Origin: Stenotrophomonas maltophilia
GTDB lineage: Bacteria > Pseudomonadota > Gammaproteobacteria > Xanthomonadales > Xanthomonadaceae
Direction of reading: 5' to 3'
NCBI RefSeq assembly: GCF_001676385.1
Contig: NZ_LYVJ01000016.1
Location: 1 to 64,000 of the forward strand
DNA: 64,000 bases
Shown here: in pieces, positions 37,805 to 46,984 of the stretch
Position numbering within the stretch: the first letter of the stretch is position 1
How the letters are laid out: each line of letters starts with the position of its first letter
The notes under the pieces: generated by a model
What the model saw: the letters and a program-made list of their open reading frames with translations, nothing else
What the model was told of the DNA's origin: nothing
Database searches by the model: none
Position numbers and translations under genes: made by a program

Positions 37805-39339
37805 AGCGTGGCTGACCACGTGCGAGATACCCAGGGGCGCATCAGCCAGATCGGACTGACCCGGACCAGCCAGGCGCGCCAGACCGTGGTGAACAACGTG
37901 ACCTATGCGGCCTTCGGCCCGGCCACCGGATGGACCTATGGCAACGGCCGCCAGCTGCAGCGTCCGTTGGATCTGGATTACCGCCCGCAGGCGGTGCACG
38001 ACCCGGCCGCGGGCAGACTGTCGCTGGGCTACGGCTACGACCCGGTCGGTTCGATCACCGAGCTGAAGAACGGCACAGGCTCAACGGTACTCGCCAAGTA
38101 CGCCTACGACGCGCTGGGTCGCCTGACCCAGACCCAGGACGGCACGACCGGCACCCCGATCGAAACCTATGGCTACGACGCCACCGGTAATCGGACCGCG
38201 CGACCACGTCGGCAGGCACCGCCAGCTACACCTATCCCGCAACCAGCCATCGCCTGACTGCGGTGGATGGCAAAGCGCGCACCCATGACGCAGCGGGCAA
38301 TACCACCACGCCAACCGCATGAATGCGGTGAAGCAGGGCAATTCCGTGCTGGAAAGCTACGGTTACAACCATCGCGGCGAGCGCGTGTTGCGCTCCCCGG
38401 CCGCCGGCGCGGCTCAGATCACCTTGTACGACGAGGCGGGGGCAGTGGCTGGGCAACTACTCGGCCACGGGCCAGGCGCAGCAGCAGGCGATCTGGCTGG
38501 ACAACTACCCGGTGGCACTGATCAACACGCCGGCTACCGGCGTGCCGGAGCTGGCCTACGTGCAGCCGGATCATCTGGGCACGCCGCGCGCGGTGATCGA
38601 TCCGGTACGGAATGTCTCGATCTGGGAGTGGAGCAACAAGAGCGAGGTGTTCGGCAACCAGATTCCGAGTGAAGACCCGGACGGGGATGGTGTGGCATTC
38701 GAACTGGCACTGCGCTTCCCAGGCCAGCAGGCGACGGATGCGAGTGGATTGTTCTACAACTACCAGCGCGAGTACGATCCGGCAGTGGGGCGCTATTCGC
38801 AGAGTGATCCGATTGGGTTGGAGGGAGGGCTGAGCACGTATAGCTATGTTGCAGGAAGCCCCGCGAGCAGCGTCGACCCTTTCGGGTTGGAGGGTTGCGA
38901 GTGCATTTCTGCCTCTTACAGTCAGATCAGGAAGCAGCTGCCAAGCAAGAGTATCCCACGACAAGTTGGTGATGGTGTATCCAGCTACATCACGGGGGTT
39001 GCATGGGGTGCGGCAGCTCTCACTGGACGCGACGGCTGGTGGGGCCAAGGGGCTCAACAGGAAGCAATCAGTACCCATACTCAACTGAACGCCGTGCTCT
39101 CCCAGGTATCCTTGCACCCTGGTCAGACTGCGACGGCAGTCAGTGCAGTAGCATCCAAGTATCCCGTACAGCTACTGAGCCGCGCTGCCTCGGGTTTCGG
39201 TGTCAGTTATATATTTTCACCAGCGGTAGGGATCCCGGTATCCGGGCTCGCTGTCTATGGTTCATCCTTTAGAGCCGCCTATCAGCATCCTGATGCTGTC
39301 GCAGCGGCGGCAATAGTTGGCGAGGAGGTTTGCCGGTGA
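37805..39339 (+). pseudogene. Displaced RHS core fragment with toxin tip (cassette 3)
   Basis: The core resumes at VADHVRDTQGRISQIG. It carries a base loss near 38202 (ACCGCGCGACCACG), an internal deletion near 38305 removing the TSIGSKTFTYND region, and an extra G near 38446, then runs open from 38512. The tip follows DPFGLEGCEC: about 145 residues with a glycine/serine/alanine-rich hydrophobic C-terminal half (VSAVASKYPVQLLSRAASGF). Tip identity unknown. The stop codon overlaps the next start (GTGA). Confidence 0.78.
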
Positions 39340-39668
39340 GGTCGATATTTTCATTCACGTGCCCCTCCTGCGGGGCACGTGAACAGAGCTTCTCTACATT
39401 CAATTCACTTAACAGGTCGGTGCGGAAGAACTGCGGGCGTTGCGGATGCGACGTCGAGTCTGTACTGACGGAGGGCAGATATGTGCTTCTTCTACTCTAT
39501 GCTCATGTACTGGCCATCATCGCTGCATTCCCCTTCGTGCTTGCGGTTATAGGCAATAAATGGGGGCTGGCCCTGGCAGTTGTAATAGTGTTCGCACTCT
39601 TGGTGCTCGCTCCTGCCATGGCAATTCACGCCAAAAACGCGGTGCGTTGCGCGGGTACGGAATCGTAG
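39336..39668 (+). CDS. Zinc-ribbon two-helix membrane protein, probable immunity (cassette 3)
   Basis: A 110-residue protein starting at GTG 39336, which overlaps the tip TGA and follows GAGGAGG by eight bases. The N terminus has two Cys pairs (CPSCG, then CGRCGC) typical of a zinc ribbon, followed by two membrane helices (about 53-75 and 78-98). It may be the immunity partner of the cassette 3 tip, placed in the inner membrane. Confidence 0.68.
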   Translation: MRSIFSFTCPSCGAREQSFSTFNSLNRSVRKNCGRCGCDVESVLTEGRYVLLLLYAHVLAIIAAFPFVLAVIGNKWGLALAVVIVFALLVLAPAMAIHAKNAVRCAGTES

Positions 39669-39710
39669 AATTGCCATGCTTGGACTCAATCGGCAGCAAC
39701 AACCCCTGAA

Positions 39711-40998
39711 CTGAACAACGGAGCAGGCTCGACGGTGCTGGCCAAGTATGCCTATGACGCGCTGGGTCGCCTGACCCAGACTCAGGACGGCACGACCGGC
39801 ACCCCAAACCTATGCGTATGACGCCACCGGCAATCGCACCGCGCTGACCACCTCGGCAGGCACCGCCAGCTACACCTATCCCGCAACCAGCCATCGCCTG
39901 ACTGCGGTGGATGGCGAAGCGCGTAACCATGACGCGGCGGGCAACATCACCAGCATCGGCAGCAAGGTGATCACCTACAACGATGCAAATCGCATGAACG
40001 CGGTGAAGCAGGGCAATGCCGTGCTGGAAAGCTACGCCTACAACCATCGCGGCGAGCGCGTGCTGCGTACCCCGGCCGGTGGCGCGGCTCAGATCACGCT
40101 GTACGACGAAGCAGGACAGTGGCTGGGGAACTACTCGGCCACGGGCCAGGTGCAGCAGCAGGCCATCTGGCTGGACAACTACCCGGTAGCGCTGATCAAT
40201 GTGCCGGTTACCGGCGTGCCGGAACTGGCCTACGTGCAGTCGGATCATCTGGGTACGCCGCGCGTGGTGATCGATCCGGTGCGTGATGTGCCGATCTGGG
40301 AGTGGAGCAACAAGAGCGAGGTGTTCGGCAACCAGATTCCGAGTGCCGATCCGGATGGCGATGGTGTGGCGTTCGAGCTGGCACTGCGCTTCCCGGGTCA
40401 GCAGGCGACGGATGCGAGTGGGCTGTTCTACAACTACCAGCGCGAGTACGACCCGGCAGTGGGGCGGTATTCGCAGAGCGATCCGATTGGGCTCAGGGGT
40501 GGGTACTCGCTGTATTCTTATGTCGATGGTGATCCACTGTCCAACGAGGATTCCATGGGTCTGAAAGGCGGAAGGCCGCCAAGTCTTGCGCGACAGGGTG
40601 GCGGTAACTCCGCTCAGAGGAGGGTTGCTACGCGTGTCCAACGTCAGGCAATCGAGTCAAACTCACACACGAATCCAATTTACTCACGGGGACTTTCGCC
40701 CGAGGAAGTGGGGTCGTTGGAGAACGCTGCGAGCCTCATGAGTGAGCATGACTATACTCAGTACTGTGCGGTTGAGGTCTGTAGAAGGGATCAAAATCAG
40801 TGCGCAAGCGGTGACGTTATGAGTGGTGGCTTTCCATCGAATCCTACCGTTGCACAGGTTCATTCAAGAGGGTGTCAGTGTCTAGCTCCATATTATTCTA
40901 ATCCCTCGCATCCTCTGCTATCTAATCCCGAAGCGGATCCTCTTGATCTGATTGATCTGGTTCGAGAATCCGTAATAAATTGGCGGTTGCGGAGGTGA
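39711..40998 (+). pseudogene. Displaced RHS core fragment with toxin tip (cassette 4)
   Basis: The core begins near ELNNGAGSTVLAKYAYD, loses five bases near 39805 (CACCCCAAACC), then is open from 39907 through YSQSDPIGLRGG. The tip after SMGLKGG is about 145 residues, basic at first (GGRPPSLARQGGGNSAQRRV) and then Cys-containing (YTQYCAVEVCRRDQNQCAS, RGCQCLAPYY). The fold is not recognised. The core closely resembles the segment at 45780-46220. A membrane-protein gene follows. Confidence 0.78.
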
Positions 40999-41002
40999 GT
41001 GA

Positions 41003-41272
41003 ATGGTTTTGCGAGTATTTGGAATTCTGGTGGGGCTTGTTACGATGGCATTTGGCCTGGCTGTAATTGGCGGCGCATTGGTTGGGACTGGGCCTTGTCG
41101 AGTGAACTGTGATCTATATATGTCGATTATTCGACTGGTAGGGCAGGCGCATTACAGTAAAATAATCGGGTTCGTGTGGGTCATCGGTGGCGCCATGTTT
41201 ATTGCTGCTTCGATGCTGATTGGTAAGAAGAAGACTCCGCTTCGCCGAGGCGGAAAGAAGGCGCGGTTGTAA
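41003..41272 (+). CDS. Small two-helix membrane protein, probable immunity (cassette 4)
   Basis: An 89-residue protein with two membrane helices (about 5-27 and 52-73) separated by a Cys-containing loop (GTGPCRVNCDLYMS), and a basic tail (KKKTPLRRGGKKARL). GGAGG lies seven bases before the ATG, and the tip stop codon is four bases upstream. Function is inferred from position. Confidence 0.68.
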   Translation: MVLRVFGILVGLVTMAFGLAVIGGALVGTGPCRVNCDLYMSIIRLVGQAHYSKIIGFVWVIGGAMFIAASMLIGKKKTPLRRGGKKARL

Positions 41273-41274
41273 GG

Positions 41275-41520
41275 AATTCCAGCAGGCTGGTGATGCCGTT
41301 GAAACCATCAAGGAAGGTCCCGCTGCTAGCCCGACGCACTGGAATTGGGTGCGATGAAGGCCGTTGCAAGGCTAGTAGCATCTATCCACAGTGGTTTGAT
41401 TGTTGCGACATCGATCTTCGAACTCGCACCGCGTTCAGTTGGTCACTGGAAGAAGGTGCTGGTGCTCTGTGGAAAATCGGGTCTGTCGGCCTGCTGCGTC
41501 TCCGGCAAGCGAAAGCATCA
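41275..41520 (+). pseudogene. Remnant of a further toxin-immunity junction
   Basis: A short open tail (QQAGDAVETIKEGPAASPTH...WVR) ends at TGA 41355-41357. An ATG at 41354 overlaps it (ATGA) and opens a reading frame beginning MKAVARLVASIHSGLIVATS. That frame runs into RHS core sequence from a neighbouring cassette rather than ending naturally. This looks like the last bases of one tip plus the beginning of its immunity gene, both truncated. Confidence 0.4.
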
Positions 41521-41639
41521 TAGGTATTGCGAGGTCGTCGGTCACGGGGCGAGTATGAGGGCATTAGACCAGCGCACTCGTGTCGTGGTCGCCTTCCGCT
41601 GCTGCGATGCGCGTGGCTGTCGGATCCCCGGAGATGGGC

Positions 41640-42772
41640 TATTGCTATGACGTGGCGCCAGCGGTCTGCACCGCCGACGAGCGCTTTGCCAAGGGGCGCC
41701 TGGGGCAGGTGCTGCACGCCAATGGCAGCACCCAGTACTGCCACGACCGCTTCGGTCAGGTCACCCGCAAGGTGCAGACCGTCAACGGTGTCGCCAGCAC
41801 GCTGCGCTATGCCTACAGCAAGGCGGGCCGCCTGACCGCATTGAGCTACCCCGACGGCAGCGTGGCCGACTACGTGCGCGATACCCAGGGCCGCATCAGC
41901 CAGATCGGCCTGACCCGGCCCGGCCACGCACGCCAGATCGTGGTGAACAATGTGACCTACGCGGCCTTCGGCCCGGCGACCGGCTGGACCTACGGCAATG
42001 GCCGCCAGCTGCAGCGTCCGCTGGACCTGGACTATCGGCCGCAGGCGGTGCATGACCCGGCCGCGGGCGGCCTGTCACTGGGCTACGGCTATGACCCGGT
42101 CGGTTCGGTCACCGAGCTGAAGAACGGAGCAGGCTCGACGGTGCTGGCCAAGTACGCCTATGACGCGCTGGGTCGCCTGACCCAGACCCAGGACGGGACG
42201 ACCGGCCCCCCGATTGAAACCTATGCGTATGACGCCACCGGCAATCGCACCGCGCTGACCACCTCGGCAGGCACCGCCAGCTACACCTATCCCGCAACCA
42301 GCCACCGCCTGACTGCAGTGGATGGTGAAGCGCGCAACCATGACGCGGTGGGCAACACCACCAGCATCGGCAGCAAGACCTTCACCTACAACGATGCGAA
42401 CCGCATGAATGCGGTGAAGCAGGGCAATGCCGTCCAGGTGCCAACCCGAATTCGCCCACGCGCGGAACAGGTGACATATTTTCAGGCGTTGACGCCAATC
42501 TTACGAGCTTCGTGAATCATCATTTGGCTGAAGGGTCAACGGTATACACGCTCAGCTTTGATACGACTGAACATAGCGAGCTTCAGATTCAAGACTATGC
42601 CGAGCAGTTGGGGGCAGCGACCGGAGGGCTTTGCGCCATCCAAACATCCTCCGCAATCAATGGAATTGAACCATTTAAGAGTCTTGGTGTTAAATTTACG
42701 CCTGCAACATTGGGTAAGTCCTTGTCAAAGCTTCCTGGCGTTAAGATCAGGATCTATTCTCCAAAGGGGTGA
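41640..42772 (+). pseudogene. Displaced RHS core fragment joined out of frame to a toxin tip (cassette 5)
   Basis: Core sequence 41640-42434 is nearly base-identical to 31906-32697 of the main gene, then stops abruptly at KQGNAV without the usual YSQSDPIGL end. From 42437 a different frame reads a tip of about 110 residues (GANPNSPTRGTGDIFSGVDA, SELQIQDYAEQLGAATGG, GVKIRIYSPKG) to TGA 42772. Core and tip frames disagree, so the junction is a non-functional recombination scar. The immunity gene starts four bases later. Confidence 0.78.
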
Positions 42773-42776
42773 TTCA

Positions 42777-43202
42777 ATGGATGGGCGAAATTTACTCTAT
42801 GCTGGGATTTCACTGGTCACCTCAATAGTGATGTATGTGGTTATTCCGGAGCCTCTATGGGATATGTATCAGTTTGATACTGAGAGGTTGTTTCCTTGGT
42901 TATATATGGTAGGTCTAATTTTCCTTGGTTTATTGCTCAGGCCCTATGAAAAGGGAGGGGCTTGGAAATGCGCAGTGTGGGGAGGGGGTGTTGGCGCGGC
43001 GGCCGGAGTTTTTGCTCAGGCGATAGTCATTTTAGTTGAACGCGAGAGATTTTCTTCGTTCAATTCGGACTTTATATGGCAGGTATTGGTATCGTTCGTG
43101 ATTATGAGTGCTATTTTAATGACGCCGGTGTGGGGTGCAATGTCAAGTGTTGCGTCCTTCTTGCTTTTAAACAGAAGCGTGGGGGCGAACCCAGCTGAGT
43201 AG
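42777..43202 (+). CDS. Four-helix membrane protein, probable immunity (cassette 5)
   Basis: A 141-residue protein with about four membrane helices (LLYAGISLVTSIVMYVVI, FPWLYMVGLIFLGLLL, GGGVGAAAGVFAQAIVIL, VLVSFVIMSAILMTPVWG). It begins four bases after the tip stop codon. AT-rich codon use differs from the chromosome, as for the other immunity genes. It is the best partner candidate for the cassette 5 tip. Confidence 0.68.
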   Translation: MDGRNLLYAGISLVTSIVMYVVIPEPLWDMYQFDTERLFPWLYMVGLIFLGLLLRPYEKGGAWKCAVWGGGVGAAAGVFAQAIVILVERERFSSFNSDFIWQVLVSFVIMSAILMTPVWGAMSSVASFLLLNRSVGANPAE

Positions 43203-43300
43203 GTTGAAGCAATCCCATCAGAGGATGGATGTACGCTGACTTGAGTGATGCCTACTACGAAGGTATGTGCAATGCCGTCAGTCCAAGTTAGCGCTGCGAC

Positions 43301-43765
43301 ATGTTGGGCTTGGAGTCTGGGCAGTTTCAGTTCGGAAAATATCGGATGAAGCAGCCTGATGCGCTACCGGCGACAGACATCGGTGATGTGCTCGTGGCGG
43401 GCAAAATACTCTCGATCTACAACTCGGAGATGAAGTCGAGAAATATAACCGGTTCAGATCAGTTCGATCATTGCTTGGCGGCTTGCCGGGCAACTCAGGT
43501 AACAAGTAACCCCCGAGCTGTGTTGGAGCTAATGGCTCTTAAAGAAGTGAAGGACTACTACGCAGGACGGATCGGCCTATACGGAGATGGCCGCCGGAGG
43601 AGTCATTCGGAGATGCGGAAAGACAACTCGGTGGACATGGCCGCGAATCGCCAAGGTGCAGCGTGTCCGCTGGGTGAAAGCTGCGCAAGGCGCTGTGCCA
43701 GCTATGTTCCAGAGTCATCCCGTATTTTCCTGAAAAACTACATTCCGGAGTGGGGCGGTGAATAA
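43301..43765 (+). pseudogene. Orphan RHS toxin tip with Cys/His pattern (cassette 6)
   Basis: An open frame whose convincing part starts near 43420: SDQFDHCLAACRATQV, LMALKEVKDYYAGRIGLYGD, RRRSHSEMRKDNSVDMAANR, ACPLGESCARRCASY. H and several Cys recur in a pattern suggesting an enzyme or a disulphide-rich fold; I do not recognise it. No RHS core precedes it: the 220 bases before 43420 hold only short open stretches. The stop TAA lies inside the next gene, so the immunity gene overlaps by eight bases. Confidence 0.58.
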
Positions 43766-44240
43766 TGAAATGAGGGGATTTGTGTATTCTATATTAACGC
43801 TTGCAGGGGTCGCTTCTGGCTGCAGCCAGGGAGGGCGGGGCTATGATTCGTATGCGGAAATAAAAAACGAAGGTGACCTGTCCGTCGCGAAGGCTGTGGC
43901 GATTCCGGAAGATGCCTCCTCAATTGTAATTAGGTCGGATGTGGAGGCGAGCCTCTACTATATTTCGTTTGACACGAGCCATGCGGCGCACTACATCAAA
44001 GACGGTCAAATGTTGGCTGCTGGCAGGGAGCTTTCTCCTCTGATTCGCGATTCGCTTGGCTTTGGGGCTAAGTTGCCGCCAAACATCGCTCTTTACTATA
44101 GGTGTGGCGCCCCCCAGGATCTACGCATAAATTCTTATGAAATAGTAATGATGGGCTCGGATGGCAAGCGTCAACACCTATGGAATCGTCGCAATGATGA
44201 GGGTCTCCAAGCGGTCCTTTGCCAAGCTTTGGATAAATAG
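43758..44240 (+). CDS. Lipoprotein, probable immunity (cassette 6)
   Basis: A 160-residue predicted lipoprotein with signal ending VASGC. GTG 43758 is supported by GGAG seven bases upstream and overlaps the tip end; ATG 43770 is the alternative and keeps the lipobox. The mature part is beta-rich (AEIKNEGDLSVAKAVAIPED, SLYYISFDTSHAAHYIKDGQ). Outer- or inner-membrane anchoring in the periplasm fits immunity to a toxin arriving there. Confidence 0.7.
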   Translation: MNNEMRGFVYSILTLAGVASGCSQGGRGYDSYAEIKNEGDLSVAKAVAIPEDASSIVIRSDVEASLYYISFDTSHAAHYIKDGQMLAAGRELSPLIRDSLGFGAKLPPNIALYYRCGAPQDLRINSYEIVMMGSDGKRQHLWNRRNDEGLQAVLCQALDK

Positions 44241-44344
44241 TAGCGTTAGTTCTGTGTCAGCCTATGCGCATTTCACCTTGATTGGGCTGGATTGGCCGCA
44301 GCAACCACCGAATTGAAATGCAGTGCGGGCTTAACGGCGCAGGC

Positions 44345-45209
44345 CAACTGCGTCTACGGCACGCTGGAGTTGGGCTACATCCAGCAGGATCACCTAGGGT
44401 ACGCCGCGCGTGGTGATCGATCCGGTACGGGAGGTCGCGATCTGGGAGTGGAGCAACAAGAGCGAGGTGTTCGGCAACCAGATTCCGAGTGCCGACCCGG
44501 ATGGGGATGGCGTGGCGTTCGAGCTGGCGCTGCGCTTCCCGGCCCAGCAGGCGACGGATGCGAGTGGGCTGTTCTACAATTACCAGCGCGAGTACGACCC
44601 GGCAGTGGGGCGGTATTCGCAGAGTGATCCGATTGGGCTGGACGGAGGTGTGTCGACATACTCGTATGTCGATGGAAGTCCAGCTTTGTTCGCGGATCCG
44701 ATTGGGCTGCAAAGAACGCTAGTTCGCTTCATCCCCCGCCCAGGAGGGGCAGTTGGTTTCAACCCAAATGATCCTCAGAACTACCAATCGCGTAGAGGTG
44801 GGGAATACTCGTCCAATTCAGAATTCCTAAACGCATTGGTGGCGGCGAGTCGGTTGTCCGGTTTGGAAAATTGGATGAATCCAATTTGCGTTAACCAATC
44901 TGTGGCCGCTGCATTGCTTAGTAAGGCACTGGCATCACCCTCATCAGAGGAGAGGTCGGTTCCCTGGCCTGATCGGAAGAGAGGGGGGTACTCTTGCATC
45001 TGTCGAGCAAGTAGGGATGGTCGTAGTCCCGACAATTGCTCAATCGGTGACAAGGAGTTTGCTTTCGGTTACGGTTTCAGCAGTCGGTTGTCTAAGGCAA
45101 AAAAATGGCTGAGAAGGACGCGAAGGACAAATTGGGTGCCAAGTCGACACACCACATTCAATGTAGGTACACAAGCCCGACCGGAGAGGGGATCATCCCA
45201 CGTGGGTAA
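44345..45209 (+). pseudogene. Displaced short RHS core fragment with toxin tip (cassette 7)
   Basis: The core starts at a decayed GTLELGYIQQDHLG, has a frame break near 44400, then is open from 44410 (WEWSNKSEVFGNQIPSADPD, YSQSDPIGLDGG). The tip after DPIGLQRTL spans about 150 residues (WMNPICVNQSVAAALLSKAL, GGYSCICRASRDGRSPDNCS). At an A7 run (45099-45105) the zero frame continues without a stop into the immunity protein. The -1 frame gives MAEKDAKDKLGAKSTHHIQ and stops at TAA 45207, which is the ending expected for this tip type. Confidence 0.75.
45099..45105 (+). promoter_or_regulatory. In-frame A AAA AAA slippery heptamer
   Basis: Codons read gcA AAA AAA tgg, the X XXY YYZ layout of -1 ribosomal frameshift sites. 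Zero frame leads to a toxin-immunity fusion, -1 frame to normal toxin termination. It may equally be a deletion from A8. I did not find a convincing stimulatory hairpin just downstream. Confidence 0.5.
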
Positions 45210-45675
45210 TTTGCCTACAGCCCTTTCGGAAGATTTCTCAGTTCTTCTGGATTCCGGGGACATGGCCGGTGCTGCATCACTGATTCGTAGTGCCGCTGAA
45301 TCGGGCTCCGCAGAAGCAATCTTTCTTTCTTCGAGCTTTAGTCGCCCTCACGAAAGCATCGATGAGTTCGAGTTAAGAAGCTTGGCTGAGGTTGAGCTCT
45401 CAGCAGCGAAAGGGTACGCCCCCGCGCAATATAGACTCGGCTGCTATCTACAATTCGGAGACTTTGTGGATGTGGATCCTGTGGGGGCAGCCCAGTACTT
45501 TAAGCTGGCCGCGAAGGCTGGATATCCTCCCGCAATGTATGAGTATGGGTTGGCGCTTTTCCATGGCATAGGTGTGGATAGCAAGCATGACGAAGCGATT
45601 TCGTGGATCACGCTCTCGGCTGAGAAAGGAGATGAGACTGCTGCTGAGTTCTTGAAGAATATACGAGAAAGCTAG
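45202..45675 (+). CDS. Sel1-repeat probable immunity protein (cassette 7)
   Basis: A 157-residue protein from GTG 45202, overlapping the -1-frame toxin stop (GTGGGTAA). Sel1 repeats are clear: LAEVELSAAKGYAPAQYRLG, AAQYFKLAAKAGYPPAMYEY, AISWITLSAEKGDETAAEF. No signal peptide, so cytoplasmic. In the zero frame it is continuous with the toxin tip upstream, so it may also be made as the C-terminal half of a fusion. Confidence 0.7.
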   Translation: MGNLPTALSEDFSVLLDSGDMAGAASLIRSAAESGSAEAIFLSSSFSRPHESIDEFELRSLAEVELSAAKGYAPAQYRLGCYLQFGDFVDVDPVGAAQYFKLAAKAGYPPAMYEYGLALFHGIGVDSKHDEAISWITLSAEKGDETAAEFLKNIRES

Positions 45676-45712
45676 CGTCCTATGATGTATTCAGTGATAT
45701 CCGTAGTGCACC

Positions 45713-46764
45713 GCGGCAGCTGACCCAGCCCCAGGACTCTACTCCCGGCACACCGATCGAAACCTAATAGCTACGACGCCACCGGCAATCGCACCGCGCT
45801 GACCACCTCGGCAGGCACCGCCAGCTACACCTATCCCGCAACCAGCCATCGCCTGACTGCGGTGGATGGCGAAGCGCGTAACCATGACGCGGCGGGCAAC
45901 ATCACCAGCATCGGCAGCAAGGTGATCACCTACAACGATGCAAATCGCATGAACGCGGTGAAGCAGGGCAATGCCGTGCTGGAAAGATACGCCTACAACC
46001 ATCGCGGCGAGCGCGTGCTGCGTACCCCGGCCGGTGGCGCGGCTCAGATCACGCTGTACGACGAAGCAGGACAGTGGCTGGGGAACTACTCGGCCACGGG
46101 CCAGGTGCAGCAGCAGGCCATCTGGCTGGACAACTACCCGGTAGCGCTGATCAATGTGCCGGTTACCGGCGTGCCGGAACTGGCCTACGTGCAGTCGGAT
46201 CATCTGGGTACGCCGCGCGGGTGATCGATCCGGTGCGTGATGCCGATCTGGGAGTGGAGCAACAAGAGCGAGGTGTTCGGCAACCAGATTCCGAGTGCCG
46301 ATCCGGATGGGGATGGCGTGGCGTTCGAGCTGGCGCTGCGCTTCCCGGGCCAGCAGGCGACGGAAGCGAGTGTATTGTTCTACAACTACCAGCGGGAATA
46401 CGACCCGGCAGTGGGGCGGTATTCGCAGAGTGATCCCATCGGTCTACTTGGGGGGATTGCAAGCTTTGCGTATGTTGGTGGGAATCCGATTTCACAGTCC
46501 GATTCTCTGGGATTGTGCGAAGACGATAATGGTTCTGATGCGCCCATTCATCAAAAGACATACGGCAAGTACTTCAAGTCATGCATGTCCTACGTTCAGC
46601 CTCCGACATGGTTCACTTTGCCGGTGTCTGGTGCGTCAGTTCTGACGTTGTTTGTTGAAGTGCCCTTTGTTGCCGGTGTTGCAACAGTGGGGGGGGCGCT
46701 GGCGAGCTATGAGGTTGGAGCAGCTATCGTCTGCGCTATGGCTGGAATTCAAACTCTGCAGTGA
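45713..46764 (+). pseudogene. Displaced RHS core fragment with hydrophobic tip (cassette 8)
   Basis: A decayed start (LTQPQDSTPGTPIET) has a stop within it, then the core is open from 45862. Near 46219 one base and near 46240 two bases are missing relative to 40270, so a stop at 46222 interrupts it and the frame is restored afterwards. The core 45780-46215 is almost identical to 39830-40265. The tip is short (about 85 residues after DSLGLCED) with a hydrophobic stretch (VPFVAGVATVGGALASYEVG), suggesting a membrane-active end. Confidence 0.76.
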
Positions 46765-46769
46765 GCCCT

Positions 46770-46946
46770 ATGAAACTGACACGCGGGTGGCTTCTTACAT
46801 TTTCTGGGATTTGGCTAGCACTTTCGGCTTTGATGCTGTGGCTTGACCGAATCTGGGATGCGTGTGGCGCGTTCCTAGCTGCGACAGCCTTCTTTCTCGT
46901 TGCTTTGAGGAGAAAGCAGCATTTGGCTGGTGGATCACAAGAGTAG
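46770..46946 (+). CDS. Small two-helix membrane protein, probable immunity (cassette 8)
   Basis: A 58-residue protein with two membrane helices (WLLTFSGIWLALSALMLWL and CGAFLAATAFFLVAL). ATG 46770 lies six bases after the tip stop; GTG 46761 overlapping that stop is an alternative. Its size and position match the other cassette membrane proteins. Confidence 0.62.
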   Translation: MKLTRGWLLTFSGIWLALSALMLWLDRIWDACGAFLAATAFFLVALRRKQHLAGGSQE

Positions 46947-46984
46947 CGTGCCTTCTCAGCCCCCTCTTCGAAGAGGGGGCTTGA

